64,000 nucleotides of DNA from Oscheius onirici (lineage: Eukaryota; Nematoda; Chromadorea; Rhabditida; Rhabditidae): contig OW051472.1 of assembly GCA_932521025.1 (NCBI GenBank), positions 1,302,001 through 1,366,000 of the forward strand. The letters run 5' to 3'. The number at the start of each line of letters is the position of its first letter. Within the stretch, counting starts at the first letter, position 1. This document shows positions 1 to 10,514 of the stretch, piece after piece. The notes beneath the pieces were generated by a model. It was not told the DNA's origin and ran no database searches. It saw nothing but the letters and a program-made list of their open reading frames with translations. Both the position numbers and the translations under genes were made by a program.

Positions 1-404
1 AGTGACTCGCATGACAGATCCAAACACACAATTTTTTTTTCTAGCTTCCCCCGAATCCGTGCCAGTTGTCCATTGCTCCTTCGCGGTATAGCACGCAGTT
101 GGCAATCCTCTACACTGAAAATGCGCTACTTTCTTCTTTATTCTCTATTTTTAATCGCAAGTTACCATTTAATAAAAAACAAGCTCAAATTTAGGGCTAT
201 GCCATTACAGAATCCAGTGAGTTGTCCGTCGAGGAAAAAAGTCTGCTGGAAGTTATGAAAAGGCACGTTTTACTGGCATTTTTAGAATTGTATAACCTTT
301 TTCAGAAGCACGCGCTAACATCACAGCGTTACTATCAAAGTTGCATTCTTCAAGCGTCTTAAAGTGTGTCTCCGGCTTCGAAAAATCGCTGCGAGACCAA
401 TTGC

Positions 405-772
405 GCTGGTTCCGTCACGATTGCAGAGGGTCCCGACACGATCTCATTCAAAAAAAATTTATTTTTTCGACGATTTACACTCGTTTTTTGGGTTCTAAAC
501 CATGTTTAATCGATTTGGCACCAAATTTTACACCAAATACGTACATTCCGATAACAAAAAATATAGCAGAACTGGAAGGAAAAGACGAAAACAGTGTTTT
601 TGTTTTATACTATTTTTTTCTTTCCAAAGCACAATAATTTTGATGTCGGAATAGACGTAACTGATGTAAAATTTGATGTTGAATCGATTAAACATAGGTT
701 GAAAACGATAAAGCGTCAAAAAATAAAAAATAAGCAAGATCGTGACGGGACCAATGCCAATTGGTCCTGCAG
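405..772. repeat. Palindromic (foldback) repeat element
   Basis: The two halves are imperfect inverted copies. The stretch near 495-560 (TTTAATCGATT, CAAATTTTACA, TACGTACATTCCGA) reappears reversed near 648-712, and the outer GGGTCCCGACACGATC near 429-444 pairs with GATCGTGACGGGACC near 738-752. No transposase-like frame lies inside. This looks like a non-autonomous MITE. The first 400 bases of the window contain no gene I can support. Confidence 0.6.
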
Positions 773-823
773 CGGTTTTGGCATTTTTGGTATAGCCGAA
801 GGCTTCCTTTAAGTGAAAATCGC

Positions 824-976
824 ATGGCAAATTCTGGAAGATACAATAGACCGACGGGCGAAAAATCTTATGGATGGATCTTCATGCTTCTTCTTCCGGG
901 AATAGTTGCGTGCGTCAGTGCGGTCTCAAGCTGTCGTTATTTGTACAGATATTATGTTTTGAATGATAAAAGTTGA
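824..976 (+). CDS. Single-pass membrane microprotein (paralogue of the one at 3028-3192)
   Basis: A 50-residue frame from ATG to TGA. It opens with a short polar stretch (NSGRYNR), has one hydrophobic segment of about 20 residues (FMLLLPGIVACVSAVSSC), and ends in the tail CRYLYRYYVLNDKS. The same N-terminal SGRY motif and the same tail occur in the minus-strand protein at 3028-3192, with a diverged membrane segment between. Conservation of both ends across two loci argues that the frame is really translated. No known family is recognised. The pair flanks the first PAN gene and points in opposite directions. Function unknown; a small membrane adaptor is only a guess. Confidence 0.6.
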   Translation: MANSGRYNRPTGEKSYGWIFMLLLPGIVACVSAVSSCRYLYRYYVLNDKS

Positions 977-1069
977 TCCCTTTTTGGACAGTTCACTCTA
1001 GATGTCGTTGTGACAATAAAATTTTGAAGAAACTTGCCTAGAAATATTTATGCTCTCCTTGAAAGTCGT

Positions 1070-1351
1070 CTATTCGATGCGAGTAAAGTCCAGATGCGGT
1101 GGTGGCTCGATGTGCATAGCTCGCAGTTCGGTGATTTCGCCGAGCAGCCACTCGACTTTTCCCTCGAGTCCCTTGTCCAGATCGGTCTTCTGCATTCTGT
1201 CCAGCGTGAACTTGATCATCTCGTGGATGTAGTTCAGCGTGGCCCGCATCGCCGGATCGTCCGTCTGCTCCCGTCGCTTCTTCTTGTAGTCGGCAACGGC
1301 GTTCGTGAGCTCGTCGATACTGAGTTCGATGTCCTTGAGAGCGGAGTCCAT
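1070..1351 (-). CDS. Small charged coiled-coil protein, 93 aa
   Basis: An intact frame from ATG at 1351 to its stop at 1070. It is rich in Leu, Glu, Asp, Lys and Arg with heptad-like spacing (for example DIELSIDELTNAV and EWLLGEITELRAM), so a helical or coiled-coil fold is likely. Codon third positions are strongly G/C, unlike the surrounding AT-rich DNA, which supports a real gene. A TTTCCAG acceptor lies two bases before the ATG, so the mRNA is probably trans-spliced or has a 5' UTR intron there. There is no signal peptide or membrane segment. Family not recognised. Confidence 0.6.
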   Translation of the reverse strand: MDSALKDIELSIDELTNAVADYKKKRREQTDDPAMRATLNYIHEMIKFTLDRMQKTDLDKGLEGKVEWLLGEITELRAMHIEPPPHLDFTRIE

Positions 1352-1651
1352 TTCTGGAAATACGGTAGATTTTTTGAGAGGGACAGGGATAGAACTAACC
1401 TTACTTCAAGACGGTAGCTATTAAAATTTTCTGTAGAATTCAATTTCTTACTGGTAATTAGTATACTTTTTTTCAAAACTTATATATTTTTGCATAAAGT
1501 TATGTTTATATGTTTGTATCAATTAACACGAAATGTTATCCTGTCAGCTGTTTCTCTGGGACTTGCTGTTTCGAATGAGAACAACTGTCTGTTCAACTTC
1601 CGGGTCCCAGCACGTTTTGTCACCTCAACCCAGCTAAATGTATTTTTCAAC

Positions 1652-2931
1652 ATGAAACTGTCGTGTCTGCTAGTTTTTCTCAGTTATCGGCAAGTATTCA
1701 GTCAAGAGGTGAGTCGGTGTGTGAACTGTCGAGTCAGTGGCGGCTACAGAAGTGCGAGCTGTCGAGACTGGCTTTGCCCAAAAACAAGAGAGCAGGATTT
1801 CTATAATCTGAGTAAGTTTTTCAGAACTTCATGTGGATGAAGACCAAAAACGGTATGCTCTTCTCGACCGGCTGTGAATATTTGGGCTTCGATTGGTACC
1901 AGAAGCGCTCTGAGCCGACAGATTGCGAGGAAAAGTGCTTGGAGAACCCAGACTGTACTCATTACACATGGAGTGAGTATGATGGAGGAACTTGCTGGAT
2001 CAAAAAGGATGTGCCGCTTGGCACTGCCCCTGTAAAATCGAATGAACGATCCATTTGTGGCTACAGAGGTCCGGGAGAGTTAAGTTTTTTAGCACAGTCG
2101 GGTGAACTGTCGAGTTGCTAGCGGCCACAGCGGTTTGAAGTGTGAACTTAGTCTGCAACCTAATTTTTGTAGTGTGAACTGTCGAGTCTGTGGCCTCTTG
2201 AAAATGACCCCCGCGTGTGAACTGACAAGACTGTAGCTACTGTTTTTCAGAGAGTCGACTGGAAATCAGAAGACGATCAACTTCTCTATGCCAGAGGCTG
2301 TGATTTCACCTACAACGACTACGATTCGATGCAGATTACTCCAACGGACTGTATCGAGGAATGTCTAACCAGTCCTAAATGTACACATTTTTCCTGGACC
2401 TGGTATCTGAATGGGACATGTTGGCTCAAAAAAGACCTACCAACAGGATCTGAACCAAAAATGATGGATCAGGAGACTATTTGTGGTTTCAAGCCAAAGG
2501 TACAGCCATTTTATATTCGGAAAAATTATAAATTTCAGATAAAATTCGAGTTTGATGAGTACAGTAACCTCGTCTCGTCTTTTTGTGACTTTCCAGGCCA
2601 AATTTTTTTGAACCGTCCCATGTCGCGGTCTAATTCCCGAGACTGTTCCAAGCTCTGTAAAGAAACGGACAGTTGTACTCATTTCTCATGGTCCGATGAA
2701 AATGGCGGGAAGTGTTTTTTGAAAGACAGCGGAGCACTGCCGGTCTACAATGGGAAAGTGAGGATATGTGGCTTTAAATACGTGGTATTTTTCGTGAAAA
2801 AATGAGCTGGAAAAAATTATTTTTAGATTCCAAAAGAGGACCCGACCAGTTGCTCAGTTTTCAAGGAGATCGACGGAGATTTTTGTAATGTCAATGTGGA
2901 AGTGGTTGTGAATAAGAGAAGGATAGTGTAA
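1652..2931 (+). CDS. Secreted protein with three PAN/apple-like domains
   Basis: Exon 1 (ATG at 1652) encodes a signal peptide, MKLSCLLVFLSY..VFSQ, before a GTGAGT donor. Later exons each carry about one PAN/apple-like module with the pattern C-x(3)-C-x(3-5)-C-T-H-[YF]-x-W followed by a G-x-C-[WF]-[IL]-K and a closing [IR]-C-G-[YF]. Modules lie near 1831-2070, 2251-2500 and 2542-2785, and a short last exon ends at TAA 2931. PAN domains bind proteins or glycans outside the cell; the ligand here is unknown. Introns are 40-170 nt and hold copies of a 20-bp motif described separately. The exact donor after the first module is uncertain. Three further PAN genes occur within 12 kb. Confidence 0.8.
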
Positions 2932-3016
2932 TAAAAACGGGAAGATGTGTGAACTGCCGAGTCAGTGGCTCAATTTGGCTAGCCCCGACTACATAGTGTG
3001 AACTGTTGAGTCTGTG
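1700..3016. repeat. Interspersed ~20-bp motif GTGTGAACTGTCGAGTC in and around the PAN gene
   Basis: At least seven imperfect copies of GTGTGAACTGTCGAGTC followed by (A/T)GTGGC occur in the introns of the first PAN gene and just after it, near 1719, 1751, 2099, 2172, 2214, 2947 and 2997. All are in the same orientation and lie outside the PAN-coding exons. I have not seen the motif elsewhere in the window. Confidence 0.65.
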
Positions 3017-3027
3017 ACCAAAATGTA

Positions 3028-3192
3028 TCAGCTTTTATCATTCAAAACATAATATCTGTACAAATAGCGACAGCTATAAATGGCTCTGACACATGCAAAT
3101 ATACCCAGAATCACCAAAAATGCAACAGCGACAATTATTGTTCCATAAGAAGTTTCATTGATCCCTCTCTTGTATCTTCCAGAATTTTCCAT
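3028..3192 (-). CDS. Single-pass membrane microprotein (paralogue of the one at 824-976)
   Basis: A 54-residue frame from ATG at 3192 to TGA at 3028. The order is a polar N-terminus with SGRYKRG, one membrane segment (IIVAVAFLVILGIFACVRAI), and the tail CRYLYRYYVLNDKS, identical to that of the plus-strand copy 2 kb away. Nucleotide identity is highest across the tail. No family is recognised. An intron with GT/AG ends may lie just 5' of the ATG (near 3253), so a longer N-terminus cannot be excluded. Confidence 0.6.
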   Translation of the reverse strand: MENSGRYKRGINETSYGTIIVAVAFLVILGIFACVRAIYSCRYLYRYYVLNDKS

Positions 3193-4347
3193 TTTCAAAG
3201 AATTTGCAGTTAAACAATTAGAAGAAAATTGAGATGATGGTATTTTAGGTGAATCTGAAAAAAGTAGTACAAAATTATAAAATGGCCCCCAAAAACTAAC
3301 CATTTTGTATTTTTAGAACATCTAATAACCCTTTGCTCTCTTCTAACGAGTCTGAGAAGACGAAACTTTAAATTTCAGCCAGTGATGAATCTAAAAGTAA
3401 CTTACGATAAAACATAGGGAAAAAGGAAGAAAAACCGGCGTTTTTGGCTGAGAAATCGAGGCCAAGAGGAGGCTATTTCAACCGCGTGTGATCGATGTAA
3501 ACAACGAGCAAAAAACGAGTGACGCGAGTGGTGGGGAGGGTTTCTTCCGCCTTGGAACACGGGCAGGGAGAAAACTGAGTGTTTTGATCGGAAATGATGA
3601 GTCAGACTCTGAGATAGAAAGGCACTGATCACGTGCTTTATTTCAAGACACATAATTTACTCTTCTTTGACTGGCTGAAGGTTTCTGTTTTTGTTCAGAG
3701 GCTGTTACCCGGACATTCAGCATTTCTAGTCGCTGAATAACAATATTTTACAACAATTGAATGCGATTCTTACTTCAATATCTCTAACAAGGTAACAGAG
3801 ACACTAGAGAATGTCACAAAGAAGGGTGTATCATATTGGATAAGAGTATTGCTAGAGAATATTACAGGTGGTCCAGTAAATTTAAAGAATACAAGACACT
3901 GGATACAGTAACAGTCTGAAATGTGCAAGGGGAAAGGTCAACTGGTCTGGAGTTCAGATACGGAAGAACAAGAGAAGAGTTACTGTAGGATCAGTACAGG
4001 TTAGGGGACAAAAAGAGTACAGGAAGAGAGTACAGTACTGCCTCAAGGTTAGAGTCTAGAGTGAAAGTTTGGTTACTGGAAAACAGAGAGTTACTGGAGA
4101 AACTTCTGTTTTGACCAAAAAGTCTAGAGGTCATGGAGTAATCTCACCAGTGTATGTCCCTCTTACTCACAAAAATATAGGATCAAAAATCTACGGACAG
4201 GAAAAATAAGAGAACTACTGTGACCCGGACCGAGATACCGGGATGACAGAATTTAGTGACAGAATTTTGCTGTTCCTGATGGACACTGAGCATTTTTACT
4301 CTCTGGAAAGAGAATTTTTTCCTATGTCTGACTGTCTCACCTCGACA
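3193..4347. other. Intergenic stretch without a supported gene
   Basis: The segment holds only short frames on both strands with no domain, no cysteine pattern and no convincing splice chain. From about 3900 to 4240 it is made of simple, purine-biased sequence with recurring ACAGTA and GTTACTG words, similar to the (CTGTCYCT)-type simple DNA seen elsewhere in the window. Confidence 0.5.
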
Positions 4348-7300
4348 TCACTGAGGAACCCCATTGAGAAGGTCTCGAAACTCCTGAAGCATGGCCGTGA
4401 TGTCCTCAGGAGTTTTCTGACTACTCCGGTTTGAAGTGCTTTGAGCAGCGGCACGGAGATGCTTAACCGTTTCCTTATACTCTGTTCTGTGCTCAATGAG
4501 CCGATCACGCATGAAACTGGAGGCTCCGTTGGCGATTTTCATCTCCTGAAAAGTACGGGATTGAGACAGTCCCCTAAAATCTGACTCGTCTTCTCACCCC
4601 CGGCAAACAGTCAGAAATTGATCGACTGATAAGACCCCTTTGTTTACAGCCAGCTTGCAAAAAGACACCAACCTCTTTTCTGATAAAAAAATCGACATAT
4701 ACCCAGTAGACGTCATTGTAGGGAAGGAGAGAGTTGACATGGATGAAGGCAGCAAACTCGGAGCAGTAGTCGCGAAGCTTGTTGGACAGTTCCTCCAGAC
4801 CGCGGAGCTTTCTTCTCTCGGCCAGAATGAAAACTTCTGCCTGTCTCTGTTTGGTCTCGTTGTTGTTACGGCTCTGGATGACTGTTGGGTCGATAACCTG
4901 GAAGCCAGCACAGTAAAAGTTTCCATAGATACACTCACTCTCTCGGTCGTAAATAGCAGATCGTAGCGAATATGAAGATGTGTCTCCCACCCACAACCGC
5001 ATGTATCACAACGCTCAGGATGAGCACCGTTACCGAAGCAAGCAGCTTCCTTGATCTTTGGGTTAGGGAATCTTCCGACCTTGACTCCAGTTAAGTAGCA
5101 ACGTTCCTGACACCTCTTTTTGTAGACAATACGCTCAATTTCGTCCGGTCCATTACTGAATTTTCTCATCTCGATACAATTGGGTCCAGCGCAGACAAGC
5201 ATCGGGTAATTGAGTTCTTTGGCGTGAATTCTGACCTTATCAACGTAGAGATCCAGCTTATCCAGGTCCTTCTTCTCTTTTTCTAGAGAAGAGAGCTCTT
5301 TTCTTTTATTCTCGATTAAGATTCGGTTAGCTTCAAGATTTTTCCGCATCTCCTCCATGGGACGAGCCAGAGCCCCCGAAAATAGAATGACACGGACATT
5401 GTTGACAGTTAGAGTCTCCTGGACTTGATGAGGCTTGAGTTCCTTGATTCGCTGTAAGAGACGAAACGTCTCCTTTACAGAATGATCCCAGCTTTTAGCA
5501 TAATTGGAGACCTCGTCCTTGGAGGAACGAATGTTGTTATTCCAGGCACAGAGGAAACGGAAATCCTCGTTGTCGAAGAAGAAGGTGTTGTTACTGAAAA
5601 ATATATGTGTATGTGGGTCTTATACTCACTTATTCAGTGGAATCGTAATTCCTCTTGTATTTTTCACATATCCCAGCATCTTCTTGAGAGGCGACCAAAC
5701 CTCCAAATCAAGCCTGTACAAAGTCTGTCTAGAGTTGGTGAAGCAGAACATAACGTTGTTCTTTGCCGAGACATGAAGATGCTCGAGAATCTCAAAAAAA
5801 CAGTACCGTAAGATGAAAGTAAGAGGTCGCTGGTTCGATTTCAGCACAATCAGGATCGCATGGATTTCCCTACAAGGGAATAGTTTTTCCAGCCTCAAAA
5901 AAAACTTACTGATATTCTGCGATTGTTTTAATGATGCTTGAAAAATTTGTTTGGTCCTCCTTCACATTTGATCCACATCCCGGGGTATCAATGAGTCGAA
6001 TAGTTGTTAAGTTCTCGCCTGGACCCCATTTAATGGTATGGACTTTGGGCAACTGAAAAATGTCTGTCTCTCAGGCTCTCAGTCCCTCTGACTACGACGA
6101 CCCGAAATTCACCTCCTCTTTGTCATTTCGGTCATCTGGATCCAAAATAGTGGGTTCACATTCAATGCGCGTTCTGTTGAGCTGAAAAACGTTCTCCGTT
6201 TTCAGTTGTTGACTTACATCGTGATCCAACTGGATGAAGGCTGTTCTGATCAAAACTTCCGGCCCATTATTCATAGCATCGTGCAATGTGTTGTACTTCA
6301 AGTAGTTGGCGACAGCATTTATAAAAGTCGACTTTCCGACACCAGTTTCGCCAAGGACAAGGATGTTCATCTCGTTTGAGCTTTTCTGTCCATCGTCTGT
6401 ATCCGATTCTTCCAAGTCATCGTCCAGTTTAGATTCAGAGTCTTCTTGAGAAGATTCGTCATCAAGAGATTCATGGTCTGGTGCAATTGGAGGAAATTCG
6501 TCCAATACAGAATCTAATCCTCTCACATAGTTTACCAGCCTAAGGAAGACAAACTTTTTTTCTGTTTACAATGTTCGAACCTTTTGAATTCAGTCACATT
6601 CTGTTTCCACTCTCTGGACAGAACTTTATGATGGCTACTTCTTTCTGCATTGACGACCTGAGAGAGATAGCACAGGTAGCGGAAACAGTCATTTTCGAAG
6701 CAGAATATGTTTTTCCTACAAATAAATTATGATTTACTGAAAACACCAACTTTTCTGCTGGAAAGACAACACCCAGTGTCCCTTCCAAATCCAGTAGTAA
6801 GTCCCTTAGAGTTGCAAGGGATGGAAGACTGTTGTGAGCCCGAGAGTTGATGAAGCAGTAGATGATGTTCTTCGAAAAGGCTTTTCCCTCTTTTTCAAGG
6901 AAAGAACGTAGCTCTGGATGTAGTCGAGTCTGGTCTGGCCTTAGAACAATACAGAGAGCATGAACTGGTCTGTAAAAAAACTGACGAGGACAGATAAACT
7001 GACTCACTTTTTGACTCTGTCACCTTGTACAGATGATTGGGATCCAAAACCGGGATTGTCGTGGAAAATCAGGTCTTCTGAGTCATCAGAAATTATTGTG
7101 TAAGTTGCGAAGCCCTAGAATGCTTTGGATGAGCAGAGAGACAGAGAGTCAGAGGGACAGAGGGAAAAACAGACAGAGGGACAAAGGGACAGAGAGACAG
7201 AGAGACTGAGAGAGTCAGAGGGACAGACAAAGAGTCCCACCGATGTTCGACTCGCTACAGAATCAACCATTTCGTTCCCATTATTCGCAGAGCCTATTAA

Positions 7301-7519
7301 ATAGACCGGCTCTCCATTAACTCCCTGAAAAAGAAAAATTCCCAAGAGCAATACCCGTCGACTTACAGCCGCAGTGTAGTTAAATTTAACATCAGCCAGT
7401 ACTCTCGGCCCATTTTCTATGGCTTCATCCAGAGTTTGGTACTGAGCGTAGTTGGCAAAGCTGTTCAGAAGGGTAGTCTTTCCAGAGCCAGTTTCTCCGA
7501 TGGAAAGAATAGCGGGCAT
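4348..7519 (-). CDS. Tandem double G-domain AIG1/GIMAP-like GTPase with Cys/His-rich C-terminal region
   Basis: About 12-13 exons, ATG at 7519, TGA at 4348, roughly 890 residues. The first G domain starts almost at the N-terminus with P-loop GETGSGKTT (residues ~7-15) and G3 motif DNPGFGS. An acidic linker (EDSESKLDDDLEESDTDD) follows. The second G domain has P-loop GETGVGKST (near residue 295) and G3 DTPGCGS. A coiled coil (MEEMRKNLEANR...LEKEKKDLD) leads to a Cys/His-rich region with CAGPNC, CQERCYL, CDTCGCGWETHLHIRYD, then a helical C-terminus. AIG1-like P-loop GTPases with a comparable CGC-HxHxxYx region occur in several invertebrate and fungal genomes. Both P-loops keep the catalytic Lys, so nucleotide binding is expected. 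It is cytosolic, with no signal peptide. Single-G relatives lie at 35.6, 44.7 and 51.3 kb. Confidence 0.8.
7130..7240. repeat. Simple repeat of the CAGAGGGACAGAGAGA type
   Basis: This is a run of GACAGAGGGACAGAGAGACAGAG-like units inside an intron of the double GTPase gene. Similar blocks occur near 14810-14850, 18025-18110, 18725-18810, 22020-22050, 24600-24655, 26370-26440, 52030-52095 and 55850-55915, mostly in introns or just outside coding exons. Confidence 0.7.
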
Positions 7520-8080
7520 TTTGGAATGGAAGCAGAAGGCGAAGTAAATAGGTGATAAGAAAGGGCTAAGGCTTTTGCAGAGTGAGAAATTAGATAACTG
7601 CTTCCTTGAGCTCCTTGAGATTTCGCTAATTGCTTTCGACTCGGACTGTTGGATTTCAATATCGCTCTACCGGGACAGAATTGCTACCAAATCTCGTCTC
7701 GTCTTCTCCACTAGACGCTCTACTCTTCCCAAGAAGACGGAATCACAGCAGTCCAACTCTACCACCAATCGTTGCAACAGCGGTTCCCCATCCACCTAGC
7801 ACTGAAGCTCGGATCGTACTCTTCATCTACGAAACACGCCTGGGAACGAACCCCTCGAAACCCCTCGACAACGCCCTGGACAAGCGCGGGAGGTACTGTT
7901 CCACTCTTCGAGGAATTTACAGCACCGCCATGGTCTGTCCGAAGAGCCGCTCTTGTCGAATATTGACTTGATACAGCGAATAAACTTAAACTTGAAACTT
8001 CCTTGAGCAATAAACCGTCGTGTGACTGATAACGAAAAGGCGGGAAAAGGAAATTTCAATTTTTATTAGGAAAACATCAT
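7520..8080. other. Intergenic stretch between the double GTPase and a PAN gene
   Basis: Overlapping short frames are present on both strands, GC-richer near 7700-7960, but none has a recognisable domain or a consistent splice chain. A poly-A signal-like ATTAAA/AATAAA context near 8000-8070 probably belongs to the 3' end of the minus-strand PAN gene. I see no gene I can defend here. Confidence 0.4.
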
Positions 8081-8923
8081 TCACTAAATTTTAACTCCCC
8101 ACTATAGTTGGACACTCTATGACCACAAATTTCACCAACATTTCCCCTGACCAGAACTGGTTTCTTTCCTTCAAAGCTCATTAAGTTACAACTTCCGTTA
8201 TTAAAAGCAAAGTGGGTACAGATGGCGTTCTGGACACAGTGATCGGCACATTTGATTCGGATAGCCTGATCCAGTGGGATGGATTTGTTCCAGGAAGATT
8301 CTCCAGAGAAGTTACAGCTGGCTGACCACCAGGCTCCGTTGTCGGTCGATTGCCAGGTGGGTTTCTGGAAAATGGATAGTCAGAGTGACAGTACCAGTGA
8401 CAGTAACAGTAACAATAACAGTGACTAACTCTAGTTCTCGACCCACAAACAAATCCAGCCCTCACGTCCGGCTCAACAGTACTCGGAACTTTTGTTTTGA
8501 GCCAACAATTTCCTTCCAGAATGTTCCAGACAAAATTCCAGCATAGCGGATTGAGATAACATTCGTCTGCACACCGGGAAGATTCCGGATCCTCAATTTT
8601 TAGCATCCGGATATTATAAGTACCGTTTTCGTCATAGAAACAGTTCTGAGCCACTACCATATTATGCTCGGCGAATTCATATCGGACCTATAATTTTTGT
8701 TTGTGTTTGAAAATTTTGAAAAACAGTACGTTCTGGTCGTCTTTTGGCTCATTTCCCTTGCTCAGAGTGCAAATAGCTCCATTGCTTGTTGTAAATTGTT
8801 TTAAACAAATTCTGGAATCTGGAAGGGGGTCCTGGAAAATTTTAGTATTAGAGCCTATCAAAAGTGTACCTTGCAAGCCTGGGAGTCTAAAAAAGTGCCC
8901 AAAATAAGGAAGAAGAATATCAT
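8081..8923 (-). CDS. Secreted protein with two PAN/apple-like domains
   Basis: The ATG at 8923 opens a signal peptide (MIFFFLILGTFLDSQACK) that ends at a GTACAC donor. The next short exon (DPLPDSRICLKQF...) carries four cysteine-type residues and joins in frame to a module with CADECYLNPLCWNFVW and NCWLK. The last exon has a module with CADHCVQNAICTHFAF and ends CGHRVSNYSGELKFSE before TGA at 8081. The first module has CWNFVW instead of the usual CTHFxW. The exon order, phases and Cys spacing match the neighbouring plus-strand PAN genes, so this is an inverted paralogue. It is extracellular; ligand unknown. Confidence 0.8.
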
Positions 8924-9973
8924 TGGATGGAGAGAGTGTCGGGGAGCCGTTTTTCTTGTCGAGGGATCTTTTGAACCGGCCGCGGAACAACTGTTGCGGC
9001 TGTGACTAACCTTTGCAGCTAACTGATTCCGAGAGTCAGTGTTTTTTTTTGGAAGTGGGATATTTTTCTGGGAAATTGACTTACTAGTGGGTAAACAAAT
9101 AAAACGGTAAAAATGGTAGCGACAGACTGTTTAATAGACACAGACGACCAGAACCGACAATTTTGGATGTGCCTTCTATTGCTGTTTCGCATACTGAGTT
9201 CGATAAATACTACTTTGTAACAAGTCGAGTCAGGAAAAGCAAGTGTGCTTCTAATGACTTTGGTAGGCTCTTTGAACGGATAGACTCCGAGGTGATAGGA
9301 AAGGATTGACGAGGCAAACATAAACTGGAGTCCAGAACGAAGTAATTAACAAATACGATAAATCGGCACCGAGACGAAATAGGTTTTAGAACTGTAACTG
9401 AATAGAACAAAAGGCGTTTCTAATTTCTCCAGAATTCAAGTTCTATATCGTTACGCTTCTATTTGGTCACAGTTCTATGAAGTTGCAGTTCTATTTCATG
9501 GCTTTTGATAGTTTCTTTGGAGGGACAGGGAGTGACTGGAACAGAGTGACAAGGGAAGAAGGGAAGGGACAGAAGCTAAGAACGGGCCGGGCGACCCGTT
9601 CAGGTCCTACATTTTGAAACTAGGCTTGAGAGGGAGTGGGTTCTAATACGATTTCGGTAGATTCTTTGGAGGGTCAGGAAGAGTGACTGGAGGAGAGTAA
9701 CAAAGGAGGAATGGAAGGGAAACCACGACTAGCGCTCCGTGACAGAGCGAAGTCATGAATTTCTACTTTAAGCCTGGAAGGGCGTTGCTAACCTTGTTCT
9801 AGTTCTGTTTTGGTACAAGTTCTATTTCGTGACAAAAATTTTCTTTTCTTCGCGGTGCCGAGAAATCAAACTTTAGCCCTGGAAGGTCATGGTACAAAAC
9901 GACAGAAAACATTTATTGCAATACATAATCGCTCCATCACGTTTTGATGAAAAACTGATCCGCTCCGACTAGA
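8924..9973. other. Intergenic stretch with a weak minus-strand frame and a local direct repeat
   Basis: A minus-strand frame from ATG at 9321 down to 9019 has one hydrophobic stretch (SVATIFTVLFVYPLV) but no homology I recognise. Near 9507-9565 and 9655-9722 there are two diverged direct copies beginning TTCTTTGGAGGG(A/T)CAGG. The phrase AGTTCTATTTCGTG and variants recur between 9440 and 9840. Nothing here is firm enough to call a gene. Confidence 0.35.
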
Positions 9974-10393
9974 CTACCTCCAATGATTCCCATATTCTTG
10001 ATGAAGATTCGCCCGGTCTCCGGAAAATTGCTTGTTCGCAACAAAATGAGTGGCCTTTCCTTTGCTTGTGCGAACATAGTATTCAACAGTTCCTCAGGCG
10101 TTTTCTTAAATCAAAAAAAGTTAGAAAGAGAGAAGAAAAACGTACCGAAGCTCCATTCGATGACTTCTCCGTCTTTCAACGTTCTTGGACCAATTACATC
10201 AGAGCCATGGGTACATTTGACCCACACACTGGCTTCCATATGTGCATGAAGCTGAGAACTTGAAATCTATTAGGGGATGCAAAAAAGACACTCTAATTGC
10301 AGCTGCATCTGTAAGAGTGAGAAGGGCAAATAAAACAGCCGCCCTTACACCAGAAGCCAAGATTAGACCTCGGGTAACATATGCCTCTTTCAT
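9974..10393 (-). CDS. Candidate small two- or three-exon gene, family unknown
   Basis: A minus-strand exon near 10140-10270 reads SSSQLHAHMEASVWVKC, then a Gly/Asp/Glu-rich stretch ending WSF at a GTACGT donor. A second exon near 9974-10095 continues in phase as TVEYYVRTSKGKATHFVANK and ends at TAG 9974, if a CTGAG acceptor is used. A different reading of the second exon is open to a TGA at about 9946. Upstream, ATG 10393 leads to a hydrophobic stretch (AAVLFALLTLTDAA) that could be a signal peptide. The exon join and the start are both uncertain; the protein-like character of the two pieces is the only support. Confidence 0.3.
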
Positions 10394-10514
10394 CCCCTTA
10401 AATTTCCCGCAGTGGCCAGTGACTCTCTCACATTCGAGAAACTGGGCTAGCTTTTCGCCGAAAAAAAACAAACAGTCAACAGTCAAATAACATTGGTGTG
10501 ATCTCAGAACACAG

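Noticed and set aside
7115-7520. Continuous frame of 134 residues including a Ser/Leu-rich tail
   Set aside because: The tail is translated CTGTCCCTCTGT simple repeat; the first part is the true P-loop exon, which ends at a GTAAGT donor.
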